DNA from: Xanthobacteraceae bacterium 501b
GTDB lineage: Bacteria > Pseudomonadota > Alphaproteobacteria > Rhizobiales > Xanthobacteraceae
Direction: 5' to 3'
Assembly (NCBI GenBank): GCA_000378025.1
Contig: KB899087.1
Coordinates: forward strand, 3,844,001 to 3,908,000
Length of the DNA: 64,000 nucleotides
Made by a program: the position numbers and the translations under genes. The notes below the pieces were generated by a model. The model worked only from the letters and a program-made list of their open reading frames with translations, ran no database searches and was not told the DNA's origin. Below, piece by piece: positions 50,587 through 58,801 of this stretch. How positions within the stretch are numbered: position 1 is the stretch's first letter; each line of letters begins with the position of its first letter.

Positions 50587-51606
50587 TCACCGCACCCGCG
50601 CGATGCAGAAATCGACCACGTCGAGCAGCGCATCCCGTGCCGGGCTGGCGGGGAAGACATCGAGCGCCTGCTTGGCCGCCGCGCCATAGGCGCGGGCGCG
50701 CTCCACCGTCTCGGCGATGGCGCCATGGCGCAGCAGCAGCGCGAGCGCCTGTTCGAGATCGCCCTCGCCGATCTCGCCCTGTTCGAGGCAGCGGCGCCAG
50801 AAGTCCCGTTCCGCCTCGTCGCCGCGCCGCACCGCCAGCACGATGGGCAGGGTGATCTTGCCCTCGCGGAAATCGTCGCCGACATTCTTGCCGAGATCGG
50901 CCTGCGAGCCGCCATAGTCCAGCGCATCGTCGACCAGCTGGAAGGCGATGCCGAGATTCATGCCATAGGCGCGGCAGGCGGCCTGCTCGGCCTCGCTCCG
51001 TCCGGCCAGCACCGGGCCGACCTCGCAGGCGGCGGCGAACAGCTCGGCGGTCTTGCCGCGGATGACGGCGAGATAGGCGTCCTCGTCCGTGCCGATGTTC
51101 TTGGCGGCGGCGAGCTGGGCGACCTCACCTTCAGCGATGACCACGGCGGCGGTGGAGAGGATGTCGAGCGCCCGCATGTTGCCGACCTCGATCATCATGC
51201 GGAAGGCTTGGCCGAGCAGGAAGTCGCCGACCAGCACGCTGGCCTCGTTGCCCCACAGCATGCGGGCGGCCAGCTTGCCGCGACGCATCTCGCTGTCGTC
51301 GACCACGTCGTCATGCAGCAGCGTCGCCGTGTGCATGAACTCGACCGAGGCGGCAAGCTTGACCGTGCCCTCGCCCTCATAGCCCGCCAGCGCGCCGGTC
51401 GCGAGGGTGAGCATGGGGCGCAGGCGCTTGCCGCCTGATGAGATGAGGTGCTGCGCAACCTCCGGAATCATCGCCACGTCGGAACCGGTGCGCGACAGGA
51501 TCAGCGCGTTCACGCGCCCCATATCGGCCTGCACGAGCGTGACGATGCCCGCCAGCGAGGCTTCGGACCCCGTCACGGCGGGAGTGAAGGAGTAGGCGAC
51601 GGACAC
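50587..51606 (-). CDS. ispB: polyprenyl (octaprenyl/decaprenyl) diphosphate synthase
   Basis: Builds the long isoprenoid side chain of ubiquinone from FPP and IPP. The 339-residue trans-prenyltransferase has the first aspartate-rich motif LLHDDVVDDSEMRRG and the second AFQLVDDALDYGG, with HLISSGGKRLRPMLTL before them. Chain length cannot be fixed from this alone; ubiquinone in Hyphomicrobiales is usually Q-10. The start codon is GTG (MSVAYSFTP). It diverges from the rgpF-like gene across 195 bp. Confidence 0.95.
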   Translation of the reverse strand: MSVAYSFTPAVTGSEASLAGIVTLVQADMGRVNALILSRTGSDVAMIPEVAQHLISSGGKRLRPMLTLATGALAGYEGEGTVKLAASVEFMHTATLLHDDVVDDSEMRRGKLAARMLWGNEASVLVGDFLLGQAFRMMIEVGNMRALDILSTAAVVIAEGEVAQLAAAKNIGTDEDAYLAVIRGKTAELFAAACEVGPVLAGRSEAEQAACRAYGMNLGIAFQLVDDALDYGGSQADLGKNVGDDFREGKITLPIVLAVRRGDEAERDFWRRCLEQGEIGEGDLEQALALLLRHGAIAETVERARAYGAAAKQALDVFPASPARDALLDVVDFCIARVR

Positions 51607-51801
51607 AGGTGGGCTCCCTCAGCAATGGCGACGGCGAGCGGCGATACGCGCGTGACCCGGAGGGTCGTCATAGCTTACCGCGCCCGAAGGCGAAAGTTTT
51701 CGTCGGCCCCCGCCGACCGGCGGAACGGCGCGCGCGGGCCCGGCTGGCGGGAGTTCGATTTGGCCCGGGGGAGAAATCAAACCAGCTGTTGCGAAGATAA
51801 C

Positions 51802-52905
51802 ATGGAATTGACTAGTATCTCGATACTAGAGTGTCTTGGGATCACGGGCTTGGCGTTGTTTTTAAAGGTCCGCAAGGAGCTGGGACGCTGGCGCGCCAAG
51901 CTGTCCAGCGTGCCTTGGATGTTTCTCGGCGCCGTGCAGCGCCGGGACTACGATTCAGGGCGCCCGCACAGCGTAAAGATTACGCTGGGAAAACAGCCGA
52001 TTGCCGACGATGTCGCCATTCTGGTGATCTTTCCGCGCGCCGGCATCCCCGCCTCCACCTTCTCCACCCTGGCCCATTTCGCCCGTCACGGCATTGCCTG
52101 CGTCGTCGTGTCCAATGCGCCACTGCGCGAGGAGGATCGCGAAAGACTGGGCGAGGCCACGCATCTGGTGATCGAGCGCCCCAATCTCGGCTATGATTTC
52201 GGCGGCTTTCGCGAGGGTATCCTCACGCTGTTCGAGCGGGGCGTGCGGCCGCGCATGCTCTTCCTGATGAATGACAGCCTGTGGTTCCCGCTGCGCACGG
52301 ATTGCGATGCGCTGGCGCGCTGCCGACAGGCGCCGGAAGACGTGTTCGGCTTTCTGCTCAATGGCGTGCCTCGCTTCGGCGTGAGCCGGGACTATGTGCA
52401 GTCCTACTTCCTGCGCTTCTCGCCGCGCCTGCTTGCGAGCGAGGAATTCCTCGCCTTCTGGCGCGACATGCCGCTCATCGACAACAAGCACCTGGTGGTG
52501 CGGCGGCTGGAGCGCGGCCTGTCGCGCCATTTCGTCCGCCGGGGCTATACGCTCGGCGCACTCGTCCACTGGCGCACTGTGATCGACCGGCTAATGACGC
52601 TGGACGACCCGGACAAGCTCTCCCGCATCTTCGCCTATCAGTGCCGGCTGAACCCGAAGGACGCGGCCAGGCTCCAGCCGCTGATCGACAAGGGATGGTC
52701 GCCGCTGCGCATCCGCGACGCGCTGGCCGGCCCGATCCGCCGCAAGCGGCTCTTCGCTTCCTTTCCGTTGATGCACCCCGAATTCGTGCTGGAGCTCGGC
52801 CTGCCGGCACTGAAGCGCAAGCTGCCGATCCAGTACCGGGAACTCGTCCGCCTCGGCCTCGACACGGATTTCGAGCCCGCCGTGCGGGCCGAGATGCGGC
52901 TCTGA
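51802..52905 (+). CDS. RgpF-like rhamnan synthesis protein F family protein
   Basis: A 367-residue protein matching the rhamnan synthesis F (RgpF) family, linked to cell-surface polysaccharide transfer in streptococci and also found in alphaproteobacteria. The core is VAILVIFPRAGIPASTFSTLAH, VIERPNLGYDFGGFREGILTL and LFLMNDSLWFPL, with the RPNLGYDFGGFREG block typical of the family. Residues 1-25 are hydrophobic/basic (LECLGITGLALFLKVRKELG), a possible membrane anchor. The ribosome site is weak (GAAG), and the start region is AT-rich compared with the gene. No other polysaccharide gene is near, so its pathway is unknown. Confidence 0.78.
   Translation: MELTSISILECLGITGLALFLKVRKELGRWRAKLSSVPWMFLGAVQRRDYDSGRPHSVKITLGKQPIADDVAILVIFPRAGIPASTFSTLAHFARHGIACVVVSNAPLREEDRERLGEATHLVIERPNLGYDFGGFREGILTLFERGVRPRMLFLMNDSLWFPLRTDCDALARCRQAPEDVFGFLLNGVPRFGVSRDYVQSYFLRFSPRLLASEEFLAFWRDMPLIDNKHLVVRRLERGLSRHFVRRGYTLGALVHWRTVIDRLMTLDDPDKLSRIFAYQCRLNPKDAARLQPLIDKGWSPLRIRDALAGPIRRKRLFASFPLMHPEFVLELGLPALKRKLPIQYRELVRLGLDTDFEPAVRAEMRL
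51812..51829. repeat. 18-bp inverted repeat inside the first codons of rgpF-like gene
   Basis: CTAGTATC-TC-GATACTAG is an 8-bp perfect dyad with a 2-bp centre spanning codons 4-10, in a local AT-rich patch. It may be an operator if the true start is downstream (for example ATG 51919), or chance. Confidence 0.5.
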
Positions 52906-52975
52906 GACGGCCCGCCCGCCTGCATCAAACGCGGCCGGCTTGCCTTGCGGGCGGCTTGCTGCCTCATATAGCGCG

Positions 52976-53200
52976 ATGCGTGAACTCATCCGGACCAATG
53001 ACGTCGTCCTCCTTTCCGCGATAACGGCCCTGCTCGACAGCGCGGGGATCGGCCATCTCGTGCTCGACCAGCATATGAGCGTGATGGAAGGCTCGATCGG
53101 CCTGCTGCCACGTCGCCTGCTGGTGGAGGGCGAGCGGGAAGAGGAGGCGCGGGCACTGCTGGACGAGGCCGGCTTCGGCGCCGCGCTCGGCGACGCATGA
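52976..53200 (+). CDS. DUF2007 domain protein
   Basis: A 74-residue small soluble protein of the DUF2007 (putative signal-transducing) family: ELIRTNDVVLLSAITALLDSAG, GHLVLDQHMSVMEGSIGLLPRRLLV, EEARALLDEAGFG. The family has a ferredoxin-like fold with no proven function. I chose the ATG giving MRELIRTND; an earlier in-frame start adds a non-conserved stretch. It overlaps the methyltransferase start by ATGA. Confidence 0.82.
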   Translation: MRELIRTNDVVLLSAITALLDSAGIGHLVLDQHMSVMEGSIGLLPRRLLVEGEREEEARALLDEAGFGAALGDA

Positions 53201-54009
53201 GCGATGCGAGGCGCGAGCCGATGGGCGAGGTGCCAACGGACGATGCATCGTCCCCTGCCGCACTGACCGACGACGCCTTTCTCGGCGGGCGCCTGCGGCT
53301 GCTGCAACCCACGCGCGGCCACCGCGCCGGCCATGACGCGCTGCTGCTGGCGGCCAGCGCGCCGGAAGCCGGACGCGCGGTTGATCTTGGCACCGGGGTC
53401 GGCGCGGCCGGCCTCGCCTATGCCGTAAGGGTTCCCGTCGCCGCGCTGACACTGGTGGAGATCGACCCGGCGCTGGCCGACCTCGCCGCACGCAACGCCG
53501 CACGCCAAGCGCCGGGCCTCGCCGAGCGGGTGCGGGTGGTCTGCGCCGATGTCGCCCGGCTCGGGCGCCCGTCCGGCCCGGATATGCCAGCCGCCGGCGC
53601 GGCCGATCTGGTGCTGATGAACCCTCCCTTCAACGACCCAGCCCGCCACCGCGCGTCGCCGCACGCCGGAAGAGCGCTCGCCCACGCCATCGCCGATGCC
53701 GATGTCGAGATCTGGCTGCGGGCAGCGGAGCGGTTGCTGGCGCCGGGTGGGCGGCTGGCGCTGATCCACCGGCCGGAGGCCATCGAAGCGCTGCTGGTCG
53801 GGCTGAAGGGCCGATTCGGCGCCGTGACGATCCGCCCGGTCCACCCTTCCCCCGAAGCGCCGGCCAACCGGCTGCTGATCGGCGCCATCAAGGGCCGCCG
53901 CACACCGCCGGCACTGGTGCCGGCGCTGGTGCTGGCGGGAAGCGACGGCCGGCCGAGTGCCGCCGCCGAGTATGTGCTGCGCGAGGGCGGGGCGATCGGG
54001 CCGGAATGA
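53197..54009 (+). CDS. tRNA1(Val) (adenine37-N6)-methyltransferase-like SAM enzyme
   Basis: A 270-residue methyltransferase of the TrmN6/YfiC type. Motif I is AVDLGTGVGAAGLAYAVR; motif IV is the amino-methyltransferase signature LVLMNPPFNDP; and QPTRGHRAGHDALLLAAS is the YfiC-like N-terminal motif. NPPF fits methylation of an exocyclic amine of adenine, possibly A37 of tRNA1(Val). The first 30 residues are variable. It starts on the DUF2007 stop (ATGA); the pair is a known conserved neighbourhood in alphaproteobacteria. Confidence 0.82.
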   Translation: MSDARREPMGEVPTDDASSPAALTDDAFLGGRLRLLQPTRGHRAGHDALLLAASAPEAGRAVDLGTGVGAAGLAYAVRVPVAALTLVEIDPALADLAARNAARQAPGLAERVRVVCADVARLGRPSGPDMPAAGAADLVLMNPPFNDPARHRASPHAGRALAHAIADADVEIWLRAAERLLAPGGRLALIHRPEAIEALLVGLKGRFGAVTIRPVHPSPEAPANRLLIGAIKGRRTPPALVPALVLAGSDGRPSAAAEYVLREGGAIGPE

Positions 54010-54015
54010 CGCGAG

Positions 54016-54052
54016 GCTCAATGCGTCGCCCCGGCGCGACGACGCATTGAGC
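54016..54052 (+). terminator. hairpin after the methyltransferase
   Basis: A perfect 13-bp stem (GCTCAATGCGTCG and complement) with an 11-nt loop begins 7 bp after the stop. No T-run follows, so termination is uncertain; it could also protect the 3' end. Confidence 0.55.
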
Positions 54053-54081
54053 AAAGGCCGAAGGCACCCTATCTCTACGGC

Positions 54082-54987
54082 ATGGCCACTTCATCCTTCG
54101 TCCAAGACCTCCGCCGCCGTCTCGATCCCTTCCTGCCCGCCAGGCTGCGCGGCGGCACGCCTGTCGTGCCGGTGGTGCGGCTGAACGGGGCGATCGGCAT
54201 GGCCAGCCCGTTCCGCCCCGGCATCACCTTCGCCAACACGTCGAAAGCGCTGGAGCGCGCCTTCGCGGTGAAGGGCGCCAAGGCGGTGGCGCTGGTGATC
54301 AATTCGCCGGGCGGCGCGCCGACGCAGTCGCACCTCGTCTACAAGCGCATCCGCGCCCTCGCGGTCGAGAAGAAGCTTCCGGTGATCGCCTTTGTCGAGG
54401 ATGTCGCAGCCTCGGGCGGCTATATGCTGGCCTGCGCGGCCGACGAGATCGTCGCCGATGATTTCTCCATTCTCGGCTCCATCGGCGTGGTGAGCGCCGG
54501 CTTCGGCTTCCCCGCCGCGCTGGAAAAGCTCGGCATCGAGCGCCGCGTCTACACCGCCGGCACCCGCAAGGTGATGCTCGACCCGTTCCAGCCGGAGAAG
54601 GCCGAGGATATCGAGCGGCTGAAGGCGCTGCAGCAGGAGATCCATGCCGCCTTCGTGGCGCTGGTGAAGGCGCGGCGCGGCGACGTTCTCTCCGGCGATG
54701 ACGACACGCTGTTCTCCGGCGAGTTCTGGGCGGCGCCGCAGGCGCAGGAGCTCGGCCTTGTCGACGCCATCGGCGACCTGCGCGGCTTCCTGCGCGCCCG
54801 CTATGGCGAGAATGTCCGCACCCCGCTGATCGAGGTGAAGCCCGGCCTGTTCGGCCGTCGCTCGCCCGGCGTGGCGATGAGCGCGGTAACGGGCGGCGGC
54901 GCGGCGGCCAATATCGGCGCCGGGGCGGCGCAGGCTCTCATTTCCGCCGCAGAGGAACGCGCATTATGGAGCCGCTTCGGGCTCTGA
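54082..54987 (+). CDS. S49 family peptidase (SohB/SppA-like)
   Basis: A 301-residue serine protease of the signal-peptide-peptidase family. Ser111 lies in FVEDVAASGGYMLA and Lys163 in YTAGTRKVMLDPF; the Ser-Lys dyad is spaced as in SppA/SohB. Preceding VALVINSPGGAPTQSH is the oxyanion region. No clear transmembrane helix is visible at the N-terminus (LRRRLDPFLPARLRGG), unlike E. coli SohB, so it may be a peripheral or cytoplasmic form. It is followed by a small one-helix membrane protein 34 bp downstream. Confidence 0.88.
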   Translation: MATSSFVQDLRRRLDPFLPARLRGGTPVVPVVRLNGAIGMASPFRPGITFANTSKALERAFAVKGAKAVALVINSPGGAPTQSHLVYKRIRALAVEKKLPVIAFVEDVAASGGYMLACAADEIVADDFSILGSIGVVSAGFGFPAALEKLGIERRVYTAGTRKVMLDPFQPEKAEDIERLKALQQEIHAAFVALVKARRGDVLSGDDDTLFSGEFWAAPQAQELGLVDAIGDLRGFLRARYGENVRTPLIEVKPGLFGRRSPGVAMSAVTGGGAAANIGAGAAQALISAAEERALWSRFGL

Positions 54988-55021
54988 CGCGCCGCTGCCG
55001 CCCCCTCTCGGAAACACCCTC

Positions 55022-55216
55022 ATGCCGCCCGTCTTCATTCTCGCCCTGGGTGCCCTCGGCACCGCCGCCCTGGTCAAGGTGCTGGTGCGCGAATCCCGCC
55101 GCGTGAACACCGAGCTCGACGCCCAGCGCCGGGCCGAGAAGGCGGGGGCGCTCGACCCTCGCGCCACGCTGCGCCGCGACCCCGCCACCGGCGAATACCG
55201 GCCGGGTGATTCCTAG
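55022..55216 (+). CDS. small single-pass membrane protein, unknown
   Basis: A 64-residue protein with one N-terminal hydrophobic helix (VFILALGALGTAALVKVLV) followed by a charged tail ending ATLRRDPATGEYRPGDS. The DPATGEYRP ending is one I associate with small Hyphomicrobiales proteins adjacent to S49 peptidases, but it has no known function. Orientation and spacing suggest co-transcription with the S49 peptidase gene. It could be an accessory or membrane tether; this is inference. Confidence 0.68.
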   Translation: MPPVFILALGALGTAALVKVLVRESRRVNTELDAQRRAEKAGALDPRATLRRDPATGEYRPGDS

Positions 55217-55351
55217 GGCTCGGCCCGCGCCTCCGGCCCCAGGCTGGAGCGGCTCCAATCTTGCCGCCGCACCCCATCATTACCGCGAATTCACTTTATC
55301 CGCCGTGACTTAGGCCTTACGCCTTGAGGCTGGCGAGGACGGAATGGCGTG

Positions 55352-56551
55352 ATGTTGCAGAAGGCGGAAAACAGCTGGACGGGTGAGAAGACGACGCGCC
55401 GGCGGCGGCGAAGCCGCTGGCCGTGGCTGCTCGCCGCGCTGCTGATGGCCGGAGGCGGGTATTATTACTTTGCCGGCGCCCAGGCGCCCGAGGAGGCGGC
55501 CGTCTTCCAGACGGCGGTTGTCGCGCGCGGCGACATCGAGACCAGCGTCAACGCCATCGCCAAGATGCAGCCCAAGACCTATGTCGATGTCGGCACGCAG
55601 GTGTCCGGCCAGCTGCGCACCATCCACCCCGATGTCGGGAGCGTGGTGAAAAAGGGCGACCTGCTGGCCGAGATCGACCCCACCGTCTACCAGACCCGCG
55701 TCGCCGGCGACCGCGCCAGCCTCGACAATCTGCGCGCCCAGCTGGCGCAGGCCGAAGCCCAGCTCACCCTCGACAAGCTGCGCAATGAGCGCGCCCAGCA
55801 ATTGCTCAAGAACCAGTCCGGCAGCAAGGACGCCGCCGACGCCGCCATGGCGACCGAGCAGATCAGCGAGGCCAAGATAGACGCGCTGAAGGCGCAGATC
55901 GCGCAGATGCAGGCGACGCTGGACGGCGACCTCGCCAATCTCGGCTACACCAAGATTTACGCGCCGATGGACGGCACCGTCGTCTCCATCACCGCCCGCG
56001 AGGGCGGCACGCTGAACGCCAACCAGTCCGCCCCCATCGTGCTGCGCATCGCCGACCTGCAGACGATGACGGTGACGGCGCAGGTGGCGGAGGGAGACAT
56101 TCCCCGCATCACCGTGGGCACGCCGGCCTCCTTCTCCACGCTCGGCCTGCCGGACCGGCGCTGGCGCGGCACGGTGCGGCAGATCGAGCCGACGCCGACC
56201 ATCGTCAACGACGTGGTGCTCTACAATGTGCTGATCGACGTGCCCAATGAAGACCTCATGCTGATGACCGACATGACGGCGCAGGTGTTCTTCCGCCTCG
56301 GCGAGGCGCGGGACGTGCCGCTGGTGCCGACCCCGGCGATCCGCACCGCCCGCGACGGCAGCCAGAGCGTGCGCGTACTCACCCCGCAGGGGCCGCAGGA
56401 GCGCCCGGTGAAGACCGGCCTGTCCAACCGCAGCCAGACCCAGATTCTGGAGGGGCTGGAGCCAGGCGAGACTGTCATTACAGGCACCAACGCCCCGGCC
56501 GGCCCACGCCCGGGCGGCGGGCGCCCCTCCATGCCGCCGCGCCTGGGCTGA
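55352..56551 (+). CDS. macA: MacA-like periplasmic adaptor subunit
   Basis: Membrane-fusion (HlyD/RND-type) adaptor for the ABC exporter encoded next. The 399-residue protein has a positively charged start (TTRRRRRSRWPWLLAALLMAGG), one transmembrane anchor, a biotinyl-lipoyl half (TYVDVGTQVSGQLRTIHPDVG), an alpha-hairpin coiled coil (about residues 105-190), and the beta-barrel with YTKIYAPMDGTVVSITAREGG. MacA also has IADLQTMTVTAQVAEGDI. The Arg-rich membrane start and the GMxP-like end region match MacA. It is 4 bp before macB. ATG follows a GTG that is one codon earlier. Confidence 0.93.
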   Translation: MLQKAENSWTGEKTTRRRRRSRWPWLLAALLMAGGGYYYFAGAQAPEEAAVFQTAVVARGDIETSVNAIAKMQPKTYVDVGTQVSGQLRTIHPDVGSVVKKGDLLAEIDPTVYQTRVAGDRASLDNLRAQLAQAEAQLTLDKLRNERAQQLLKNQSGSKDAADAAMATEQISEAKIDALKAQIAQMQATLDGDLANLGYTKIYAPMDGTVVSITAREGGTLNANQSAPIVLRIADLQTMTVTAQVAEGDIPRITVGTPASFSTLGLPDRRWRGTVRQIEPTPTIVNDVVLYNVLIDVPNEDLMLMTDMTAQVFFRLGEARDVPLVPTPAIRTARDGSQSVRVLTPQGPQERPVKTGLSNRSQTQILEGLEPGETVITGTNAPAGPRPGGGRPSMPPRLG

Positions 56552-56555
56552 CGCC

Positions 56556-58556
56556 ATGAGTGAGGCCACGACCCGCATCGAAGAACGCGCCGCCGCGCCC
56601 CGCCCGCCGGGCGAGGGCGTGCGGCCGATCGTCGAGCTGGTCGATGTCAGCCGCATCTATCCCAATGGCGAGAGCGTGGTGCGCGCGCTCGACCGTGTGT
56701 CGCTCTCCATCCAGCCCGGCGAATTCATCGCCATCATGGGCCAGTCCGGCTCGGGCAAGTCGACGCTGATGAACATCATCGGCTGCCTCGACCGGGTGTC
56801 GACCGGCGCCTACCGCGTCGACGGGGTGGATGTGGAGGAACTGGGCCCGGACGAACTCGCGGAACTGCGCTGCTCCACCTTCGGTTTCGTGTTCCAGCGC
56901 TACAATCTTCTGCCCAGCCTTACGGCGGCGGAGAATGTCGCCATTCCCGCCATCTATGCCGGCATGGGGCGCGAGGCGCGGGAGGAGCGGGCGCATGAGC
57001 TACTCGCCCGGCTCGGGCTCGGCGAGCGCAGCGAGCACCGGCCGAACCAGCTTTCCGGCGGCCAGCAGCAGCGCGTCTCCATCGCCCGCGCGCTGATGAA
57101 CGCGGCGCCCGTCATCCTGGCCGACGAGCCGACCGGCGCGCTCGATTCACGCTCCGGCGAGGAGGTGCTGGCGCTGCTCGGCGAATTGAACGCCGAGGGC
57201 CACACCGTCATCCTCATCACCCACGATCCCGATGTCGCCGCCCATGCCCGGCGCGTGGTGCGCTTCCAGGACGGGCGGATCGTTTCCGACGAGCGGCGCC
57301 AGGAAGAGCCCGCCCGCGCCCCCCTGCCCGGCACCGGCCCGGCCCGGCGCGGCGGGCTGGCGCGCTTCGTGCCGGATCTGGCAGAAGCGGTGCGCATGGC
57401 CTTCGCCTCGATGACGGCGAACCTATTCCGCACCGCGCTGACTCTGCTCGGCATCGTCATCGGCGTCGCCTCCGTCATCACCATGCTGGCGGTGGGCGAT
57501 GGCGGCAAGCAGAGCGTGCTGGACCGCATTTCCCAGATCGGCACCAATCTGCTCATCGTCCGCCCCGGCGCACCGGGCATCCGGACCGCCGGCGACAATG
57601 CAACGCTGCTGGCGGAAGATGCCGAGGCGCTGAAGGCCATTCCGGGCATCGAGGCCATCGCCCCGGACCGCTCCGGCCGCTACACGATGCGCTACGGCTC
57701 GCTCGACTATTTCACCACCGTGACCGGCACCACGCCCGACTATCTCGCCGCCCGCGACTGGGCGCTGGCCCGTGGGGTGATGTTCACCCCGGCCGATGTG
57801 CGCGCCTATGCGCCGGTGACGGTGCTGGGGCAGACCGTGGCGCAGAACCTGTTCGGCGCCGATGACCCGATCGGGCGCTATGTCATGGTCAAGAACGTGC
57901 CCTATGAGGTGATCGGCGTGCTCGCCCCGCGCGGCGCCAACGCCTTCGGCCAGGACCAGGACGACGTGGCGCTGGTGCCGCTCTCCACCGGCTTCGTGCG
58001 GGTGTTCGGCCGGCAGTTCCTCAACTCGGTCACGATCAAAGTGACGGAGGCCGGCGACATTCCGGCGGTGGAGGCGGCGATCACCCGCACCCTCGCCGAG
58101 CGCCACCAGGCAGAGGATTTCCAAGTGCGCAACACCGCGCAGTTCCTGGAAACGGCGATGGAGACGCAGAACACGCTCACCCTCGTGCTCGGCTGCGTCG
58201 CTGCCATCTCGTTGCTGGTGGCCGGCATCGGGGTGATGAACATCATGCTGGTGAGCGTGACCGAGCGCACCCGCGAAATCGGCATCCGCATGGCGACAGG
58301 CGCGCGCATGAGCAACATCATGCTGCAGTTCAACACCGAGGCGCTGGTGGTGTGCTCGGTGGGCGGAGCGGTGGGTGTCGGCCTCGGCCTCGCCGCCGCG
58401 CTGGGGCTGGAGGGCATGGGCGTGACCATCGTGCTCTCGCTGATGCCGCCGCTGCTGGCCTTCGCCTGCGCCTTCCTCACCGGCCTCGTCTTCGGCTACC
58501 TGCCCGCCCGCAAGGCGGCGGGGCTCGATCCGGTGGTGGCGCTGGCCTATGAGTAA
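56556..58556 (+). CDS. macB: MacB-like ABC transporter (ATPase-permease fusion)
   Basis: Exports macrolides, peptides or heat-stable toxin-like molecules using the MacA adaptor and an outer-membrane channel. The 666-residue protein has the ATPase first: IMGQSGSGKSTLMNIIG (Walker A, about 61-71), LSGGQQQRVSIARAL (signature, about 166), VILADEPTGALDSRSG (Walker B, about 186). The permease half has four helices: one after residue about 285 (TALTLLGIVIGVASVITMLAV) and three near the end, around a large periplasmic domain. No TolC-type gene lies here, so the channel must be elsewhere. Confidence 0.95.
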   Translation: MSEATTRIEERAAAPRPPGEGVRPIVELVDVSRIYPNGESVVRALDRVSLSIQPGEFIAIMGQSGSGKSTLMNIIGCLDRVSTGAYRVDGVDVEELGPDELAELRCSTFGFVFQRYNLLPSLTAAENVAIPAIYAGMGREAREERAHELLARLGLGERSEHRPNQLSGGQQQRVSIARALMNAAPVILADEPTGALDSRSGEEVLALLGELNAEGHTVILITHDPDVAAHARRVVRFQDGRIVSDERRQEEPARAPLPGTGPARRGGLARFVPDLAEAVRMAFASMTANLFRTALTLLGIVIGVASVITMLAVGDGGKQSVLDRISQIGTNLLIVRPGAPGIRTAGDNATLLAEDAEALKAIPGIEAIAPDRSGRYTMRYGSLDYFTTVTGTTPDYLAARDWALARGVMFTPADVRAYAPVTVLGQTVAQNLFGADDPIGRYVMVKNVPYEVIGVLAPRGANAFGQDQDDVALVPLSTGFVRVFGRQFLNSVTIKVTEAGDIPAVEAAITRTLAERHQAEDFQVRNTAQFLETAMETQNTLTLVLGCVAAISLLVAGIGVMNIMLVSVTERTREIGIRMATGARMSNIMLQFNTEALVVCSVGGAVGVGLGLAAALGLEGMGVTIVLSLMPPLLAFACAFLTGLVFGYLPARKAAGLDPVVALAYE

Positions 58557-58569
58557 TGAAGGGCGCCGC

Positions 58570-58690
58570 CTGAAGGCTCGCCTGCGTGCTTCGCGGGCAG
58601 CACCTCAGCATGACGAACGTGTTTCGTCTTCGCTGGTGCGACGTCATCCTGAGGTGCTCGGGCAAAGCCCGAGCCTCGAAGGATGTGGGC
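58570..58690. repeat. extragenic palindromic repeat, family B (two inverted units)
   Basis: An inverted first unit (ending GCAGCACCTCAGCATGACG at 58598-58615) faces a second unit, 58642-58685, opening CGTCATCCTGAGGTGCTCGG and ending CCTCGAAGGATG. CGTCAT and ATGACG meet as opposed ends. This GTCATCCTGAGGTGC family is known to me as an abundant repeat of Hyphomicrobiales and differs from family A. It fills most of the 245-bp gap before purD. Confidence 0.8.
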
Positions 58691-58801
58691 GACGTCGGTC
58701 CGGGCCACCTTTCGCCCTCCCCCCTTGCCCCTCGCCGTCCGAACGTTTAGGCGAAACGCTCAGCGAGGCGCCCGCCGGGGCGCGCAGATCGAGGTTGCCG
58801 C

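Noticed and set aside
57300..57700. Possible frame break between the ATPase and permease halves of macB
   Set aside because: The frame is continuous and the linker length is normal for MacB fusions.
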